Source: Lophium mytilinum (lineage: Eukaryota > Ascomycota > Dothideomycetes > Mytilinidiales > Mytilinidiaceae). From it: 64,000 nucleotides of DNA. The stretch lies in assembly GCA_010093605.1 (NCBI GenBank), contig MU004183.1:496001-560000 (forward strand), written 5' to 3'. This document shows positions 28,827 through 40,005 of the stretch, in pieces. Both the position numbers and the translations under genes were made by a program. The notes beneath the pieces are model-generated. The model was not told the DNA's origin. It saw only the letters and a program-made list of their open reading frames with translations, and did not search any database. The first letter of the stretch is position 1, and each line of letters opens with the position of its first letter.

Positions 28827-31580
28827 TCACATTTCTTCATCCACCACAGTACCCACATATCCCTCAAGCCCAGCGACCCCTTTCTCGCCTCTTTCCATAC
28901 CGCCGTATAAACCCGGCCCACCCCCCGGCACGAGGAGTACTTGCGCTCCGTACTCGACGAACTCCCGCGAAGCGATGAACTGGAACGTGACTATCGCAGT
29001 AGCGACGCCATCTGTGCTACTCTCTCCATCAAGGGAACTACCTTCATCGTCATCGAATCCAAATCCGAACGCATCGTCGTCATCTTCGTCGCTAGTGTGG
29101 TTGTTCCTTGCGTGCTCCGTTTCGATCGCCACGGAGACGACTTTGGCCGAAGCGCGCACACTCGCAACATATACGACGACAGCGCTGCCGACTGTGAGGG
29201 AATTAACAGATGACACATGTTTACCCGCAAACCTTGCTTTTATAACGCGCTTGGCCACTGGATTGCCATGGACGAGAACCATGCCTTTACGAACGCGAAC
29301 GATGGCTGGCGTTGAGATAGGTTGGTCCAATGGCACAACGCCAATAGTTCCTACTTGTCCCGCGAGTAGCTTCAGGACCGGTAGGCGTAAATTCCGGAGT
29401 GAGCTAATTTGAACGCGCCGCCATTCATGCTGGTTCTCCTGTCCAGAGTGACGGGATGGACGAAGTGCAGATGAGCCTTTGTGCAGGGCACCGGGGAAGG
29501 AACGAGAAGTTGGTACAGGAGATGGGCGAAGCGGACGTGGTGTAGGACTGGTGCCTATCCTTCCACTGCCACTGCCACTATCGCTGTCGTCGGCAGTATC
29601 CATAGGGTAGGGGCCAAGCAGGAGCTCTTGACCCAAAGACAGTGTTCCATACTGGAGATGACCCCCTACCACCACACCACGGCCCACATCGGGGTCGGTG
29701 TTCGCAAGTGCCTTGCTTGGAGATAGAGTGCTGTAAATCTCTTCCACGTGGAAGAGGGCCGAAGGTAGCTTGCCGGTATTATCGACTGAATGAGAGGGTG
29801 GTGGAGGCATGACCGGCAAGGGCAAAGGAAGCTCGTGGAGCAGTGCATGCAATTTACTAATGCCTGTACCGTTGACCGCGCTAGTAAGCACAATAGGAAC
29901 TGTAGTCGGCGACGCAGTGACTGCTCTAGCTGTCTTGTATGCATCTGCAAGGTCCTTGGATGAAACCACATGCAGGTCTGCCTCATCGACAACAGTCGAC
30001 GCGTCAGATAGGATGCTGGGTTTCCTGCCGGCCGCCTTCAATGCGGATAGGAGGCTTGACAAGGTTTGACGGAGTCCGTTCTTGGTGGCAAGGTCGAGCT
30101 TGGTGATCACCACGACTAGGGGTAGATTTAGGTTCAAGCACAGCTCAAGATGCGCCTGGGATAGGTCCACGTCTGCAGCGGCTAAGCCGAGGACATCTTG
30201 GGACGACGGTGTGCTTCCAACTTTTCCAGAGGTGTCTTCGGAATTGTCAGCAGGTATGCAAAGCACAGTCCAATGAGGTGCCCATCCAACAAGGCCGCGA
30301 ACAGTTGTCCGACGATAGCGAGGATGGCCGGCAGAGTCCGAGAGAAAGACGAGTCTCCCAGACTCCGAGGCGGCATGGATATCTGTCCACGAGGACACAT
30401 TCCCACATGCGTAGTTGACGACTTTGAAACAGTTGGCGGCACCATCTTCGGCCGTAGAGTCGCAATAGCCTATCAGCTCCTGGGTAACCGAGCTAGTCAT
30501 TCCAGAGGCAATCTCATGCCGGTGCTTTAAAAGACTAAGGCGGCTTTTGCCTCTGCCATTGTCAAACGTCGCTGTCGAAAGGCAACCCAATAGGCTTGAC
30601 TTGCCAGACATAGTCGCGCCAGTAAGGGACACCCTGAGCTGGTCCGCAGATGAGGGCAAGCCGTCCGAACCTCCGCTATCGGGCGTGAGGACGGCACCGA
30701 TCGTTAGGCCTGCAGGCTTCGAATCCTTCTCTAGAGCGCCTTTCCTTCCAGGAAGCAGGAGACTGAGATCGGGACGAACAAAGGCTTCGGTGACCCACAG
30801 TGGTCCAATTCGGCGCCTGCGCTGTGCCACTCCGTTCGTGTCCACGTCCTCGAACCATTCACAATCACCGACGTTAACTTTGCGAAGGATCTCCACGAGA
30901 CAGCCCAGACTAGCCGCCATGGCCCGAAGGTTGTTCAGGCTCTCTTCCATCTCGTCTTCAGCTAAACCCACAAAGGTTCCGTCGTCTGCAACACCAATCT
31001 CGTATAACGCACCCTTGCTCTCTTCTAGACCTGGTAAGAGCTTGCGTGGCACGTTAGCGCTAGAGAGCTCCGAGGCGTCCGGTAGGTGCGGAAGGATTAA
31101 GTTGTTTGCAGAAGACGAGTGATACTGTGAAGACTGCTGCAGCCGCCACAGTAATTGTGTGGTCAGTTGCTCTAGACGGTGCTGACGTGATTGGGTGGAA
31201 GACGTGGCTGGTAGGGGACTGGCTAGGTTTGACTCAGAGACACTTCGTGGAGCTGGACATAGTAGGGTTTCCGTGCGGGGGCGATGTGATCCCGACACAT
31301 GTCGTCCGGTGCTAACGCGGGAGAACGACCTGCGGCGGCGAAGGAGTAAATGAAGCTTGTACTCGGTTGGTCCTTCTTGGGGCTCTGCTTCTAGACGCGT
31401 GACAGTGTCATCATGCTGTGTAGCAACTGAAGAGCTGCTGCTACCAACACGCTTGTGACGGGGCTCCACAAATGAAGGATCCTGCGGGATCCTCGACTGT
31501 GGCTTGACCCCTAGTGGCGGGGTGGACCAAGGCGAGGAAACACGCGGAGGATCCGGATCGAACGTGAAAATCGATGCCAT
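28827..31580 (-). CDS. GTPBP1/GTPBP2-family translational GTPase (917 aa)
   Basis: Intronless. The start is the Met at 31580 (MASIFTFDPDPP); the frame runs a few codons further but only to a TTG. The N-terminal 300 residues are Ser/Arg-rich with a conserved block around 150-265 (LPGLEESKGALYEIGVADDG, LRKVNV). The GTP-binding core has the P-loop GATMSGKS (321-328), the family block NGRGKSRLSLLKHRHEIASG.TSS (341-363, switch I), G3 DSAGH (415-419) and G4 TKLD (493-496). These pair it with GTPBP1/2 rather than EF-Tu proper, which use the same RHKHE..SGRTSS switch. Beta-barrel domains 2 and 3 follow after about residue 590, with an acidic insert near residue 830. Animal relatives act in ribosome rescue and mRNA decay; the fungal role is inferred only. 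Confidence 0.88.
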   Translation of the reverse strand: MASIFTFDPDPPRVSSPWSTPPLGVKPQSRIPQDPSFVEPRHKRVGSSSSSVATQHDDTVTRLEAEPQEGPTEYKLHLLLRRRRSFSRVSTGRHVSGSHRPRTETLLCPAPRSVSESNLASPLPATSSTQSRQHRLEQLTTQLLWRLQQSSQYHSSSANNLILPHLPDASELSSANVPRKLLPGLEESKGALYEIGVADDGTFVGLAEDEMEESLNNLRAMAASLGCLVEILRKVNVGDCEWFEDVDTNGVAQRRRRIGPLWVTEAFVRPDLSLLLPGRKGALEKDSKPAGLTIGAVLTPDSGGSDGLPSSADQLRVSLTGATMSGKSSLLGCLSTATFDNGRGKSRLSLLKHRHEIASGMTSSVTQELIGYCDSTAEDGAANCFKVVNYACGNVSSWTDIHAASESGRLVFLSDSAGHPRYRRTTVRGLVGWAPHWTVLCIPADNSEDTSGKVGSTPSSQDVLGLAAADVDLSQAHLELCLNLNLPLVVVITKLDLATKNGLRQTLSSLLSALKAAGRKPSILSDASTVVDEADLHVVSSKDLADAYKTARAVTASPTTVPIVLTSAVNGTGISKLHALLHELPLPLPVMPPPPSHSVDNTGKLPSALFHVEEIYSTLSPSKALANTDPDVGRGVVVGGHLQYGTLSLGQELLLGPYPMDTADDSDSGSGSGRIGTSPTPRPLRPSPVPTSRSFPGALHKGSSALRPSRHSGQENQHEWRRVQISSLRNLRLPVLKLLAGQVGTIGVVPLDQPISTPAIVRVRKGMVLVHGNPVAKRVIKARFAGKHVSSVNSLTVGSAVVVYVASVRASAKVVSVAIETEHARNNHTSDEDDDDAFGFGFDDDEGSSLDGESSTDGVATAIVTFQFIASREFVEYGAQVLLVPGGGPGLYGGMERGEKGVAGLEGYVGTVVDEEM

Positions 31581-32534
31581 TTTCTTCAAACTTTGAATTT
31601 CTCTGTGTACGTTTCAGAGAGTGTCTGAACAGGTAAGATGGTTGATTTCTTTGGTCTTTTGGTAAGTTTTACACCGCCGTGAGCGAGATAATAACCGGCT
31701 GCTGTGTATTGAGCGGGAGTTCGTGTGAGAGAAATGTGTCCGAAAGAGCTGCGATAATAGGGGAAGCATTTTGAAAATGTGTTTGGTTTGGGTGGTGAGT
31801 CAATCCGTTGGAAGCAAACGAATCGTGATGGCGATGTTGGCAGCGGTGAGGTTGAAGAAGCCGTGAGGCTCACATCAGCGAAGCCATGGGGTACTCTGTT
31901 CGAGATGGGGTTCGTGAGCTAAAGCCGTGTGTGCCATTTGTTGCGTAGTTGGGGATGGGGTTGATGTCGAAGCCTGTTGATGGAAGAGGTGGTGAGCCGG
32001 GTTGGAGGTCTTGGAGTCATGGAAAACCAGCACGTGAGCACCGATGACCACTTCAATATTTGACTCTTTTTAGACTATAGCAGGGATAATGTTAAGATTG
32101 TACTCTGCTATGTCGTCGAGTACACAAGTTTTATTTGATTACAAGGCGAACTAATCTTTTCACGTGATTTAGGCGCTCCCGTTATTCCCCGCGACGCGGG
32201 TCCTGTTCCGTTGTCCAACAACTTCACCAGCAAACTCGCACTAGGTCATATGTGTCAGGGCCCAGTCAGAACACTTTTACTTCTCCCTTGACTGCTAGAC
32301 GCCTTTCCCTTGCCTGGCCCCGTCAAGGAGCTGGGGACGGGTAAGCATTGAGCATCTAGTCGAGCTACCGCATCAGCACAAGTGCATTGCATTTTCCTTC
32401 ACGATCTCTAATTCTGCTCTCTAGACTTTGCTCAGCAATCAGAGTTATGCGGTAGGTACTTCACTGAAATCAGCCCGCTGAGGTGCCTAGTCAGGCACTG
32501 GTACTTGTGAACCCCTATTGACGGTTCTTCAGAT
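31581..32534. other. Divergent promoter region
   Basis: About 0.95 kb between the GTPase gene and the zinc-finger/JmjC-like gene. It includes a TCACGTGA palindrome (32160-32167) that matches an E-box, and a GC palindrome CCCGCG-A-CGCGGG (32188-32200). The 95-codon minus frame at 31586-31873 shows nothing recognisable. Confidence 0.5.
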
Positions 32535-33887
32535 ATGCAGTCACCTGCAGGAAACAATCACAGTCCAAATTACCGATGCCTATACGTCAATTGCTCTTGG
32601 AGAGGGCGTAGAGACCGGGCCAAGACCCATCAAAGCCGAACTCACTGGACTTGCGATGACTGCGGCCTCTTGTTCATAGAATATAACCAAAATCAGCACA
32701 CTGAACTCTTTTCCCATGGCCATCATTCTTTCACCGAAGTGCCAGCAAAGACATCGGATACTTTCACCCGTGTGCAAAGAGTGTTGCCTAGCAGACACAA
32801 AGATATGGCCTCGACAAACCCTTTCTTGCAGTCGCTTTTGGATTCAAGCGTAACGGTTGTCTGTGAACCTTCTTCATTGGATTGGCAAGACGATTTTGGA
32901 TCTAGTCCATTAGACGTTCCCAAGATTCTGCCCTTCAACTGTATCCCATGGATAGGTGAGCTACAATGTCTACAAGATGTTCATGACGTTGTACTTGGTG
33001 GAATCCTAGACTATTCTTCCCCACCTACAGTCTATCAGAATGGTGCCGTTTTGGGTGCCGACAAAGGCACTGCTTTCCGACTCATCATCGACAGTCTACA
33101 GACCGACGGCACCACTGCGCTCACTAGTCAGATGGATACGTTCTTCATTGGGCAAAGGGTGCCAGCGCTGTCCAGATACTTCGTCAAACCTGCCTTCCTC
33201 TCTGGTTGGGATTCCTACCCGTCTACCTTCTCTGCATTTATTTTCTCTAAGTTTGCCGAATCCAACCTACGCCACAGCGACAGTTTCTTGTTATACACCA
33301 TTGCGGAAGGCGTTCTGATATGGGTGGTATATCCTCCTAGTGCGGACAACATTGTCGCACTGGGCAAGTTCGAATGGCGAACGAACACGTCCTTCCAAGA
33401 CCTCCACCCACAATTCGAGGGAGGCATTGCCCTCACCCAAATCGCGGGTGATACGGTCGTGATCCCTCCGCACCACATAACCTACACATTTGCTCTCTCG
33501 TCGTGCATAATGTATGGCGCCGCGCTGTCTAACGTGGATCAGCTTCCTAAGAAGATGGCTTCGTTGCGTACAATGAAGACATCGAGCAAGTCCAGAGAAG
33601 AGAGACTATCGACCTTCTGGACCAGCTTCGTAGGGGATCTAGGAATAGCTCTCGAGCGACCAGATATGTCGAAAGTGATCATTGCTGCGTGGCTATCGAA
33701 CAGCAAGATACTAAAGCAGACGCTTCCATTGGAGATGCAACACGAAGACGATGCAAGGTCGCTCATAACGATCTTAGAGAAATTCCTCAAGGCTAAGACC
33801 ATCACAAGCTGCCCTTGCGGCAAACAGAAAGGCACGTCCTTCAGGAAACACTTCAAGCGCAAGCACACTTTCGGCATATTGTGGTGA
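32535..33887 (+). CDS. Hypothetical protein with zinc-binding ends and a cupin/JmjC-like middle (450 aa)
   Basis: Intronless, 450 residues. The N-terminus has Cys/His clusters spaced like atypical C2H2 fingers (CLYVNCSWRGRRDRAKTHQ and CDDCGLLF...H). The middle region resembles the cupin barrel of fungal JmjC-domain proteins: a W-rich strand (EGVLIWVVYPP), then FEGGIALTQIAGDTVVIPPHHITYTF. In the JmjC fold this GD..(V/I)(I/M)PP.H pattern precedes the last metal-binding histidine. The HxD metal pair cannot be placed with certainty, so catalysis is doubtful. The C-terminus ends in another zinc-like motif, SCPCGKQKGTSFRKHFKRKH. Similar architectures occur in lineage-specific fungal families of unknown role. 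A nuclear DNA- or chromatin-binding function is inference. Confidence 0.6.
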   Translation: MQSPAGNNHSPNYRCLYVNCSWRGRRDRAKTHQSRTHWTCDDCGLLFIEYNQNQHTELFSHGHHSFTEVPAKTSDTFTRVQRVLPSRHKDMASTNPFLQSLLDSSVTVVCEPSSLDWQDDFGSSPLDVPKILPFNCIPWIGELQCLQDVHDVVLGGILDYSSPPTVYQNGAVLGADKGTAFRLIIDSLQTDGTTALTSQMDTFFIGQRVPALSRYFVKPAFLSGWDSYPSTFSAFIFSKFAESNLRHSDSFLLYTIAEGVLIWVVYPPSADNIVALGKFEWRTNTSFQDLHPQFEGGIALTQIAGDTVVIPPHHITYTFALSSCIMYGAALSNVDQLPKKMASLRTMKTSSKSREERLSTFWTSFVGDLGIALERPDMSKVIIAAWLSNSKILKQTLPLEMQHEDDARSLITILEKFLKAKTITSCPCGKQKGTSFRKHFKRKHTFGILW

Positions 33888-36800
33888 GGAAAGCCGTCGT
33901 CTGAACATCACCGCACCCAACCAGGAGGGTAACGCCAACGCGCGAGAGCAAGCAAAGAGTTCAATGCCGTTTAGGAAGTGTTTCCAAATCTTCCTCCGAG
34001 GCACAGTCACACCTCTCGTTGACTCTTACTGATGAGGTCGTTCCGCGGGATCGCACAGTGTGGAGTTCTCGTCGCCGATGTTGGAGGTCGCCGACGTGAC
34101 AATTAAAAATAGTATCTGCGCATAAAACTTGCTAGACTTGAAGCACGAGGCTTGCGTGGGTTTATGGGAAATGACTTCATGAGGTTATTTCGACCCGCCA
34201 TCTGATTGCCGAAAGGGGTATGGGCATTTTCCTGGAACATGGAATTGAGGCTGTGTACAATGTATTATTAGCTTAGCATTAACGCTTACTACTGGGGCGC
34301 TAGCGAAACATGAAGTGACGAAGAGGGCGGAAATAGCAGTGCGAAGCAATAAAGGAAGTGTTGTGGAACCTTGGAGAGACGGCATGGTCTGAGGATGACG
34401 GCACGGTGGGAGAGGGCGGAAAGCGACAGCCTCACCGAAGCTCCTGTATACCATTCTGTCATATCGACAAGGACAGCACGTGCAGCCCCCAGACCCTGTC
34501 CCGCAGACCAGGGGCCCCTGGTACGACCTGTCAGGGACTTGAGCAACAGCCCGACGTCCAGTTCGCCGGGGCGTCCACCGCCTTGTAGGTGAGCCTTGCC
34601 CTACTGCACCTCACATCCAGCATCACCATCCTTCAACACCCTGCGCACGCACGGCAGGAAGGCCGTTGGCCAATCCTCCCGCCCGCCGTCGCCACCTCTT
34701 TCGATCCTCCCGCACCGCGGCGACTCTGTACGCACATGCAGCCGTCCAGCCCGCCCATTCCATTCGACGCCTGCCCCGATTCGAGGCTTGTCTTGCCGTC
34801 TCGGGCCTGTTTCAACGTCCTGCGGCGGTGTGAAGATGCCGCATGGTTTGGTCCGATGCCGATGCCGTTTCTGAGTGGTCGGCTCGGGCCTTGGAAGCAT
34901 GTTGCGACGCCGAGCATGGGATAGAGATGGTCGTGTGCTGTTTGTTTCAACCCAAGACGGCGGCACCGTAGATGCCACTCCGCGCGCCGGAGGATGCTTG
35001 CCCTCTCTCGACCTCGAGCGACCCGTGCTCCATCTACGAGCCTTGTCGGTATGTTCGGGTTTCGATCATCCCCGAAGACACTGGCGGTGGGTGCGGATGT
35101 CCGCATCTCCGCAATCTGTCTACCATGTCAAGTCCTTGGGTCAGGGCGGGTCGCCGGTTGGGCCTCGATGGGCGCGTTACAGGACGGGGTGTGCTGCACG
35201 ATGCCCGTTGTGTGTTACCTTCTTCTCAACCACCCCAGACTCCGACTCTCCCTTTCCCCATGAACGGCCCCTGCCACATCGTATGCTTCATGTGGTCGCG
35301 AAGCTTGCAACCGCCTCAACCTTCCACGCCACCACCTCTGGCCCCATGGAGACCAGCGCCATGCCTGCCTCGACCAGGACAGACCTGACACGCCTGTCAG
35401 CACTCTGTTTTGACTGCGGCGCAGCTCGTCCACCGCCCTGCTCTCCTTACGTTAGCACACTTCACCACACAGACCGCAAGCCTTGCCCGACACGGACGCA
35501 CACAACTGACAGGACTGCATTCGCGGGCGCCGAGTCATTAGCCCCAAGCGGGGTACTATTTGCTATTCGAGGCACTCTGTATACAAGATTCTAACACGCG
35601 TATTACCCGCGCGTCACGTCAAAAGCCGGTGTGCACGTCTGTCTGTTCCACACATTCTCCGAACAATAGTCGGCGACTCGGTGACCCGGCGACCTGGCGC
35701 AGCAGACCATTTTACTGGGATAACCCCGAATAGGTAGTTCTCTCTAGCTGCATACGCCCTCGGTCGGTGGCTTGTCTGCAGGTGCTGGGGATCGAGCCTC
35801 CGCAATAGGAAATGCTCATTACAGCAAGCAGAACAGCAGCGGTGGAAACTCCCGCCCCCCCTCATCAAAGATCAAACCACCATCTAGTCCTAGCACGTGC
35901 CAGACTACTGTAGCACCCTGCAATATCGCGCGATATTCAAGATTAGGTGTCTTGGCGTCTCCGCACGCACCTCTCCTAACGTCCGCACCCCTGAAGCGTG
36001 GACGCAGCTGTGGGAAACTGCATACCCGGCGCAGACCTCGGTATCGCCAATTACACAAGCTTACATATCGCGGAACAAGACCGACGACTTCAGCACCGAA
36101 TCGAGTCAGTAGTAGCTTTTTTTTGGAATCACGAAAGCAAAAAGAGGGGCATGTGAGGCTGTCGCCAGTGCCATGGAGCACAGCCTCGCTGTATCAATCA
36201 AACCCCAACACCAACACCAACCTAACCCAACTTTTAGCCTCGTAACGAACAGCGTCTATGCTCCCCACGACCCATATATTTTCAACTATCAAGAGCTATT
36301 CCAACCATTTTCGTTTCTCCACGGACCCCCAACGACTCGCGATAGAATGAATGTCTCATCAATTCCGCGCCCGTCGTGAAACCCATCCCCAAATGGCGTA
36401 CGTACACTAGCGCCCATAGTATCCACCGCATCACACCCTCAGAATCCACGTAATTGTATACACGACGCGGTTAGATCAGCAACAAGGAAGCCAATCAAGC
36501 ATCATTCACGATGCACGCAACTCGACACGAGCAATCGCCGCTACAATGGGGGGATAGGCCCCCCACCAAGTGCCGAGTGATTTTTGGATCCTACCGCCCA
36601 AATTCGCCGACATCATAATGATCTGATAAATGTAGCCAGTGGCCTCGTATTCGCCAAGCACACGCTAGAACACCCGCGCGTATTACAGCCCGTTCGCACG
36701 TCCGGTTTTTAGCGTGCAGGTGGCTGCAAGGGTAAATTACAGTACTGGAAGCTGATGAAAGAGATTCCATTGGCCAGAATAGCCTTGGCAGGGTTATGAA

Positions 36801-38508
36801 GCCTTTTGTTACGCAGCATTTATGAGATGCACTAACCACCGGACGTGCGAACGGGCTGTACGCATTCGCGGGCTTGGGGCTGCCGGTTTACGGCCGAAAG
36901 CCGTTGGCGCTCGTACATACTTTGTACATAGATGCCTAGTTAGAGGGGGGTTTCGGTGGCTGGCTGTATAGCGAAAACCCAGCCACCACCAAACGTGGGG
37001 GAGATTTGGAGGGCAGGGTAGGGGAGGATGTTAGGCGCGCTGTTCTATGGAGCGTTTGTCGGAGACAAGTTGGTTCCTGGAATCAAACATTCTCCGCACG
37101 TAACACATACTAACTAACCAGTCTAATTCAATGATAACTGCATTATAACATTCGACCTTTTCAGCCTTTCCACGAACAGGCTAGGTAGTAGAGTATTTAT
37201 ATATAATCATAGTTCATATTTCATGCGTTATACACGCGAGTGAGAAAACAGTACAGTAGTTGACATCCGAAAAAAAGCCCGCGCCCTAATGCTCTATTTC
37301 CAAAAAACCAAAAAAGGGTATTGCGCAGTGGGTGATAAAAGTAAGCCCTTCACTCTTCTCGCCACCCACAATGTATGTAGGTAAGCCCAGGCTCAGCCTC
37401 GCCCAGCCGGCACACCCAAAAAAGTAGCAGAAATGAGCAGCAGCCCATGTCACCCACAGCCGCCCAGGGGGTGGGGTTAAACGAGCAAGCGAGCCAGCGT
37501 ATAGCATAGCCCAACCGCTACCCGCCCTCTTACCAGCCCCCTAGCTGCGGTAGTGGATGTTCAAGTCTTGTCCAGCCCGGTACGGTGAGTCCTGCGGCCT
37601 GGGGTCGCGATCGATCATGCAGATTGCAATGTGGCCGATCCTTCGTTGCTGAGATAAGATCGGAGAAAAGAGGAGATGTGTTGTGTTTGTGTGGCCAGGA
37701 AAGAAAAAGGCGGTGTTGGCTGTGCTACATGGCCTGACGGGGGGCGCACAGCCTCGCGCAGCGGACGACGATCCCCGGTGCAGATCTTGCGCTAGGGCAA
37801 CAATCGCTGAGAAGTGTTTCCGAGGGGAAAAAAGAATATAGCCGAAGGAAACGAAATGAAGGAAAATAGGAACTCCGGCAAAGGGGGAATAGTCCGAAAG
37901 GAATAGAATGAAACGAGAGGGTATGGGTGATGGGTAATTGGTATGCAAAATCGCTCGAAACGCCGGCCCAGATGCTTTGTGAAGATGGCAATAACGAGAG
38001 AGCAATAAAAGAAGTTCTAAAGCGCGATCAACCGCACAGTGCGAAGAAAAGGACTTGAAACGCTCAATAATAATGGGGGTTTCTCCCTTTGAACAGAGTG
38101 AAGAGCAAGCGAATGACGAACAAGCGAACGGGTCAAGGCGTCTTCGGAGAAACATAATGTCTGTGAAGTTGTTTTGGTATGTGACAGCCCCCAGGGCCTT
38201 TGAACTCGTTTACGCCGGGTATATGGTAAAACGGTATGGCGATAGGGATCTGAGCCTCGGAGGAGTCGGATGCTAGGCAATGTTGACGGGTCTAAACCAC
38301 GTTGCTTCGCTGCGATCCGGCCCGAGCCAGACACTTCTGTCGCGCCCCCACCGCCGACTGAGACCCCGGTGCGAAACATGCTACGTATTTGCCATACGCT
38401 GGAATGTGCACACGGCGATGCTCAAGATGGCCCGTGCGTTCGCCGGTTTCGTGGTGAATTGTGGGAGGCACGGACGATGAGGACACGACATCGGCGCAGC
38501 CTTACAGC
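33888..38508. other. Gene-poor 4.6-kb region with one MITE
   Basis: Between 34.3 and 36.2 kb the DNA is GC-rich and open in many frames (up to 239 codons at 34875-35594), but the translations are Arg/Pro/Ser/Cys-rich without motifs and overlap on both strands, as expected of non-coding GC-rich DNA. A small hairpin TGGGGGG-ATAGG-CCCCCCA lies at 36547-36565. A MITE occupies 36686-36858. The rest, to 38.5 kb, should include the 3' UTR of the C2H2 gene. I see no supported coding gene. Confidence 0.5.
36686..36858. mobile_element. MITE with 21-bp terminal inverted repeats and TA target duplication
   Basis: The element is 173 bp. Its left end starts CAGCCCGTTCGCACGTCCGG and its right end is the exact reverse complement; the match reaches 21 bp, then continues imperfectly (TTAG.G) for about 10 bp more. 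Both ends are flanked by TA (36684-36685 and 36859-36860), the target duplication of Tc1/mariner/pogo transposases. It has no coding capacity, so movement would need a transposase elsewhere. No second copy was noticed in the window. Confidence 0.85.
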
Positions 38509-40005
38509 TTACTGGCTTGCGTCGGACGGCCGTCGAGACTTGCACTTCTCGTGGGCCATGTGTCCGTTCCGCGCCGTTGTGCGCGTGAATTCAGCGCCGC
38601 AACGAGGGCAGTAGCTCTTCGCCGCGGTTCCAGACTTCTCGCGCTGGTGCCTTAAAAGGTTGCTAAAGGTCGAAAATTGGCGTCCGTTACATCCGTGCTC
38701 CCAGCACTGCGGCTTGGGCCGTTGGTTGAGTACACGTACGTTACGCTGCTCCGGCGAGGAGGAAAGGCCGCCAGCTGCGGGGTTGGGCTGCGCCATGTGG
38801 TCGTAGGAGTAGGCGGGCGTTGCTGAGGGCGGGTACATCGTTGTAGGCAGAGATCCATAGCCCATATCGTAGCTAGTCGGAGGGTATGCGCCAGCTCTGT
38901 TGCTTACTGTAAGCAAGGCTCTTCGCCGCCTGTAGATCTTGCAACTTACGGTGGATAGCTAGACCCGTGGTTTCCTAACGAGCCTATCGGTTGGTTTGGT
39001 AGGGTGGGCTGCATTGCAGGATAAGCGTATGGATGTTGTGGAGGGGTGCCAATGATCGCGGATGAGTCGTTTGACCCTTGGGGATAAGACATTGGTGTTG
39101 GACTGCCACGCATAGGTCCTAGTGGCTGCTGGTAGGGGCTGCGAGGTATTGAAGTTGGCTGATATGGTGGCATCCCTGCCTCTGACCGGCCTGACTGGCT
39201 CCGTAATGGTGGACTCGAAACATATGCTGGAGCGTATGTTGCCGATGACTGTGACTGCTGTCCCATTTGGTAGCCTGCGAGCATCATTAACGTGGCTCTG
39301 GGCTCAGTCCCGCGGAAGTCCTTACTGTGAGAGTCCAGCGGGGTGGAAGAACCGTACTGATCCATAGAACCGTACTGCGAAGGAACCATGAAGTCAATAG
39401 CACTGAGTTCAGTCAGTTGAGGGATCTGCTGCACCTCATGCCTCCGGAAATTACCTCATATTCTGTAATTCCACTTGCTGGTTGGATTGAAGGCCGGGGT
39501 CTCCTGCAAGGCGCAGATCGAACTCGCCGGAAGTGGGGTGCTCTGAGAACTGGGAAAGGTGGAGCGAAGGGACGTTTGGCGTTGGTGATGCCTGGAGATG
39601 GTACTGGGGGATCTCGGTGTTGAAGGAAGATAGGGTTTCCGCACGAAGCTGTTCAGAGCTGTACGGGTCTACGGGCTGGGAAAGCAGCGAATTTGAATGA
39701 GACTCAGAGTGGGGCTCATAAGCCGTCGAGCCCGAGGTTCGGACACGTTGAAAGGAGTGCGGGAGCTCTGGAGGATCCCAAAGAGTCTCGTGATGGGGCT
39801 CTGGTTGCGAAGTGACAGATATGGCGGATAGCTGTCCAGCGGGGGGATTCCTGGAGGATGCTGCTGCTGTTGCGGCGCGGCGGGAGCGCAAGTTGCGGAT
39901 CTGAGGGAGCTCGGGCAGCTGTATGGAGAGGTGCTGGCCAGCTCTGGATCTAAGTCTGCGTGAGATGGTGGTCGACTTATTTGATTTGGGTGACCGTGGG
40001 GTCAT
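38509..40005 (-). CDS. C2H2 zinc-finger transcription-factor-like protein, 3 exons
   Basis: Model complement(38509..38896, 38950..39402, 39455..40005), 463 residues. The start is the Met at 40005 (MTPRSPKSNKST), preceded in frame only by a GTG. The last intron may end instead at 38903 (acceptor TAAG), adding two residues. The first intron is 52 nt with a CTGAC branch motif. The N-terminal 330 residues are Gln/Pro/Ser/Tyr-rich and likely an activation or interaction region. The two zinc fingers are near residues 398-450: CWEHGCNGRQFSTFSNLLRH, then CPRCGAEFTRTTARNGHMAH followed by EKC. This pair is a conserved Pezizomycotina family with few characterised members. The gene stands alone, with 4.6 kb downstream and 4.1 kb upstream free of recognisable genes. 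Confidence 0.82.

Noticed and set aside
34875-35594. 239-codon plus-strand frame in GC-rich DNA
   Set aside because: Overlapping frames of similar length exist in several phases on both strands, and composition is that of translated GC-rich non-coding DNA.
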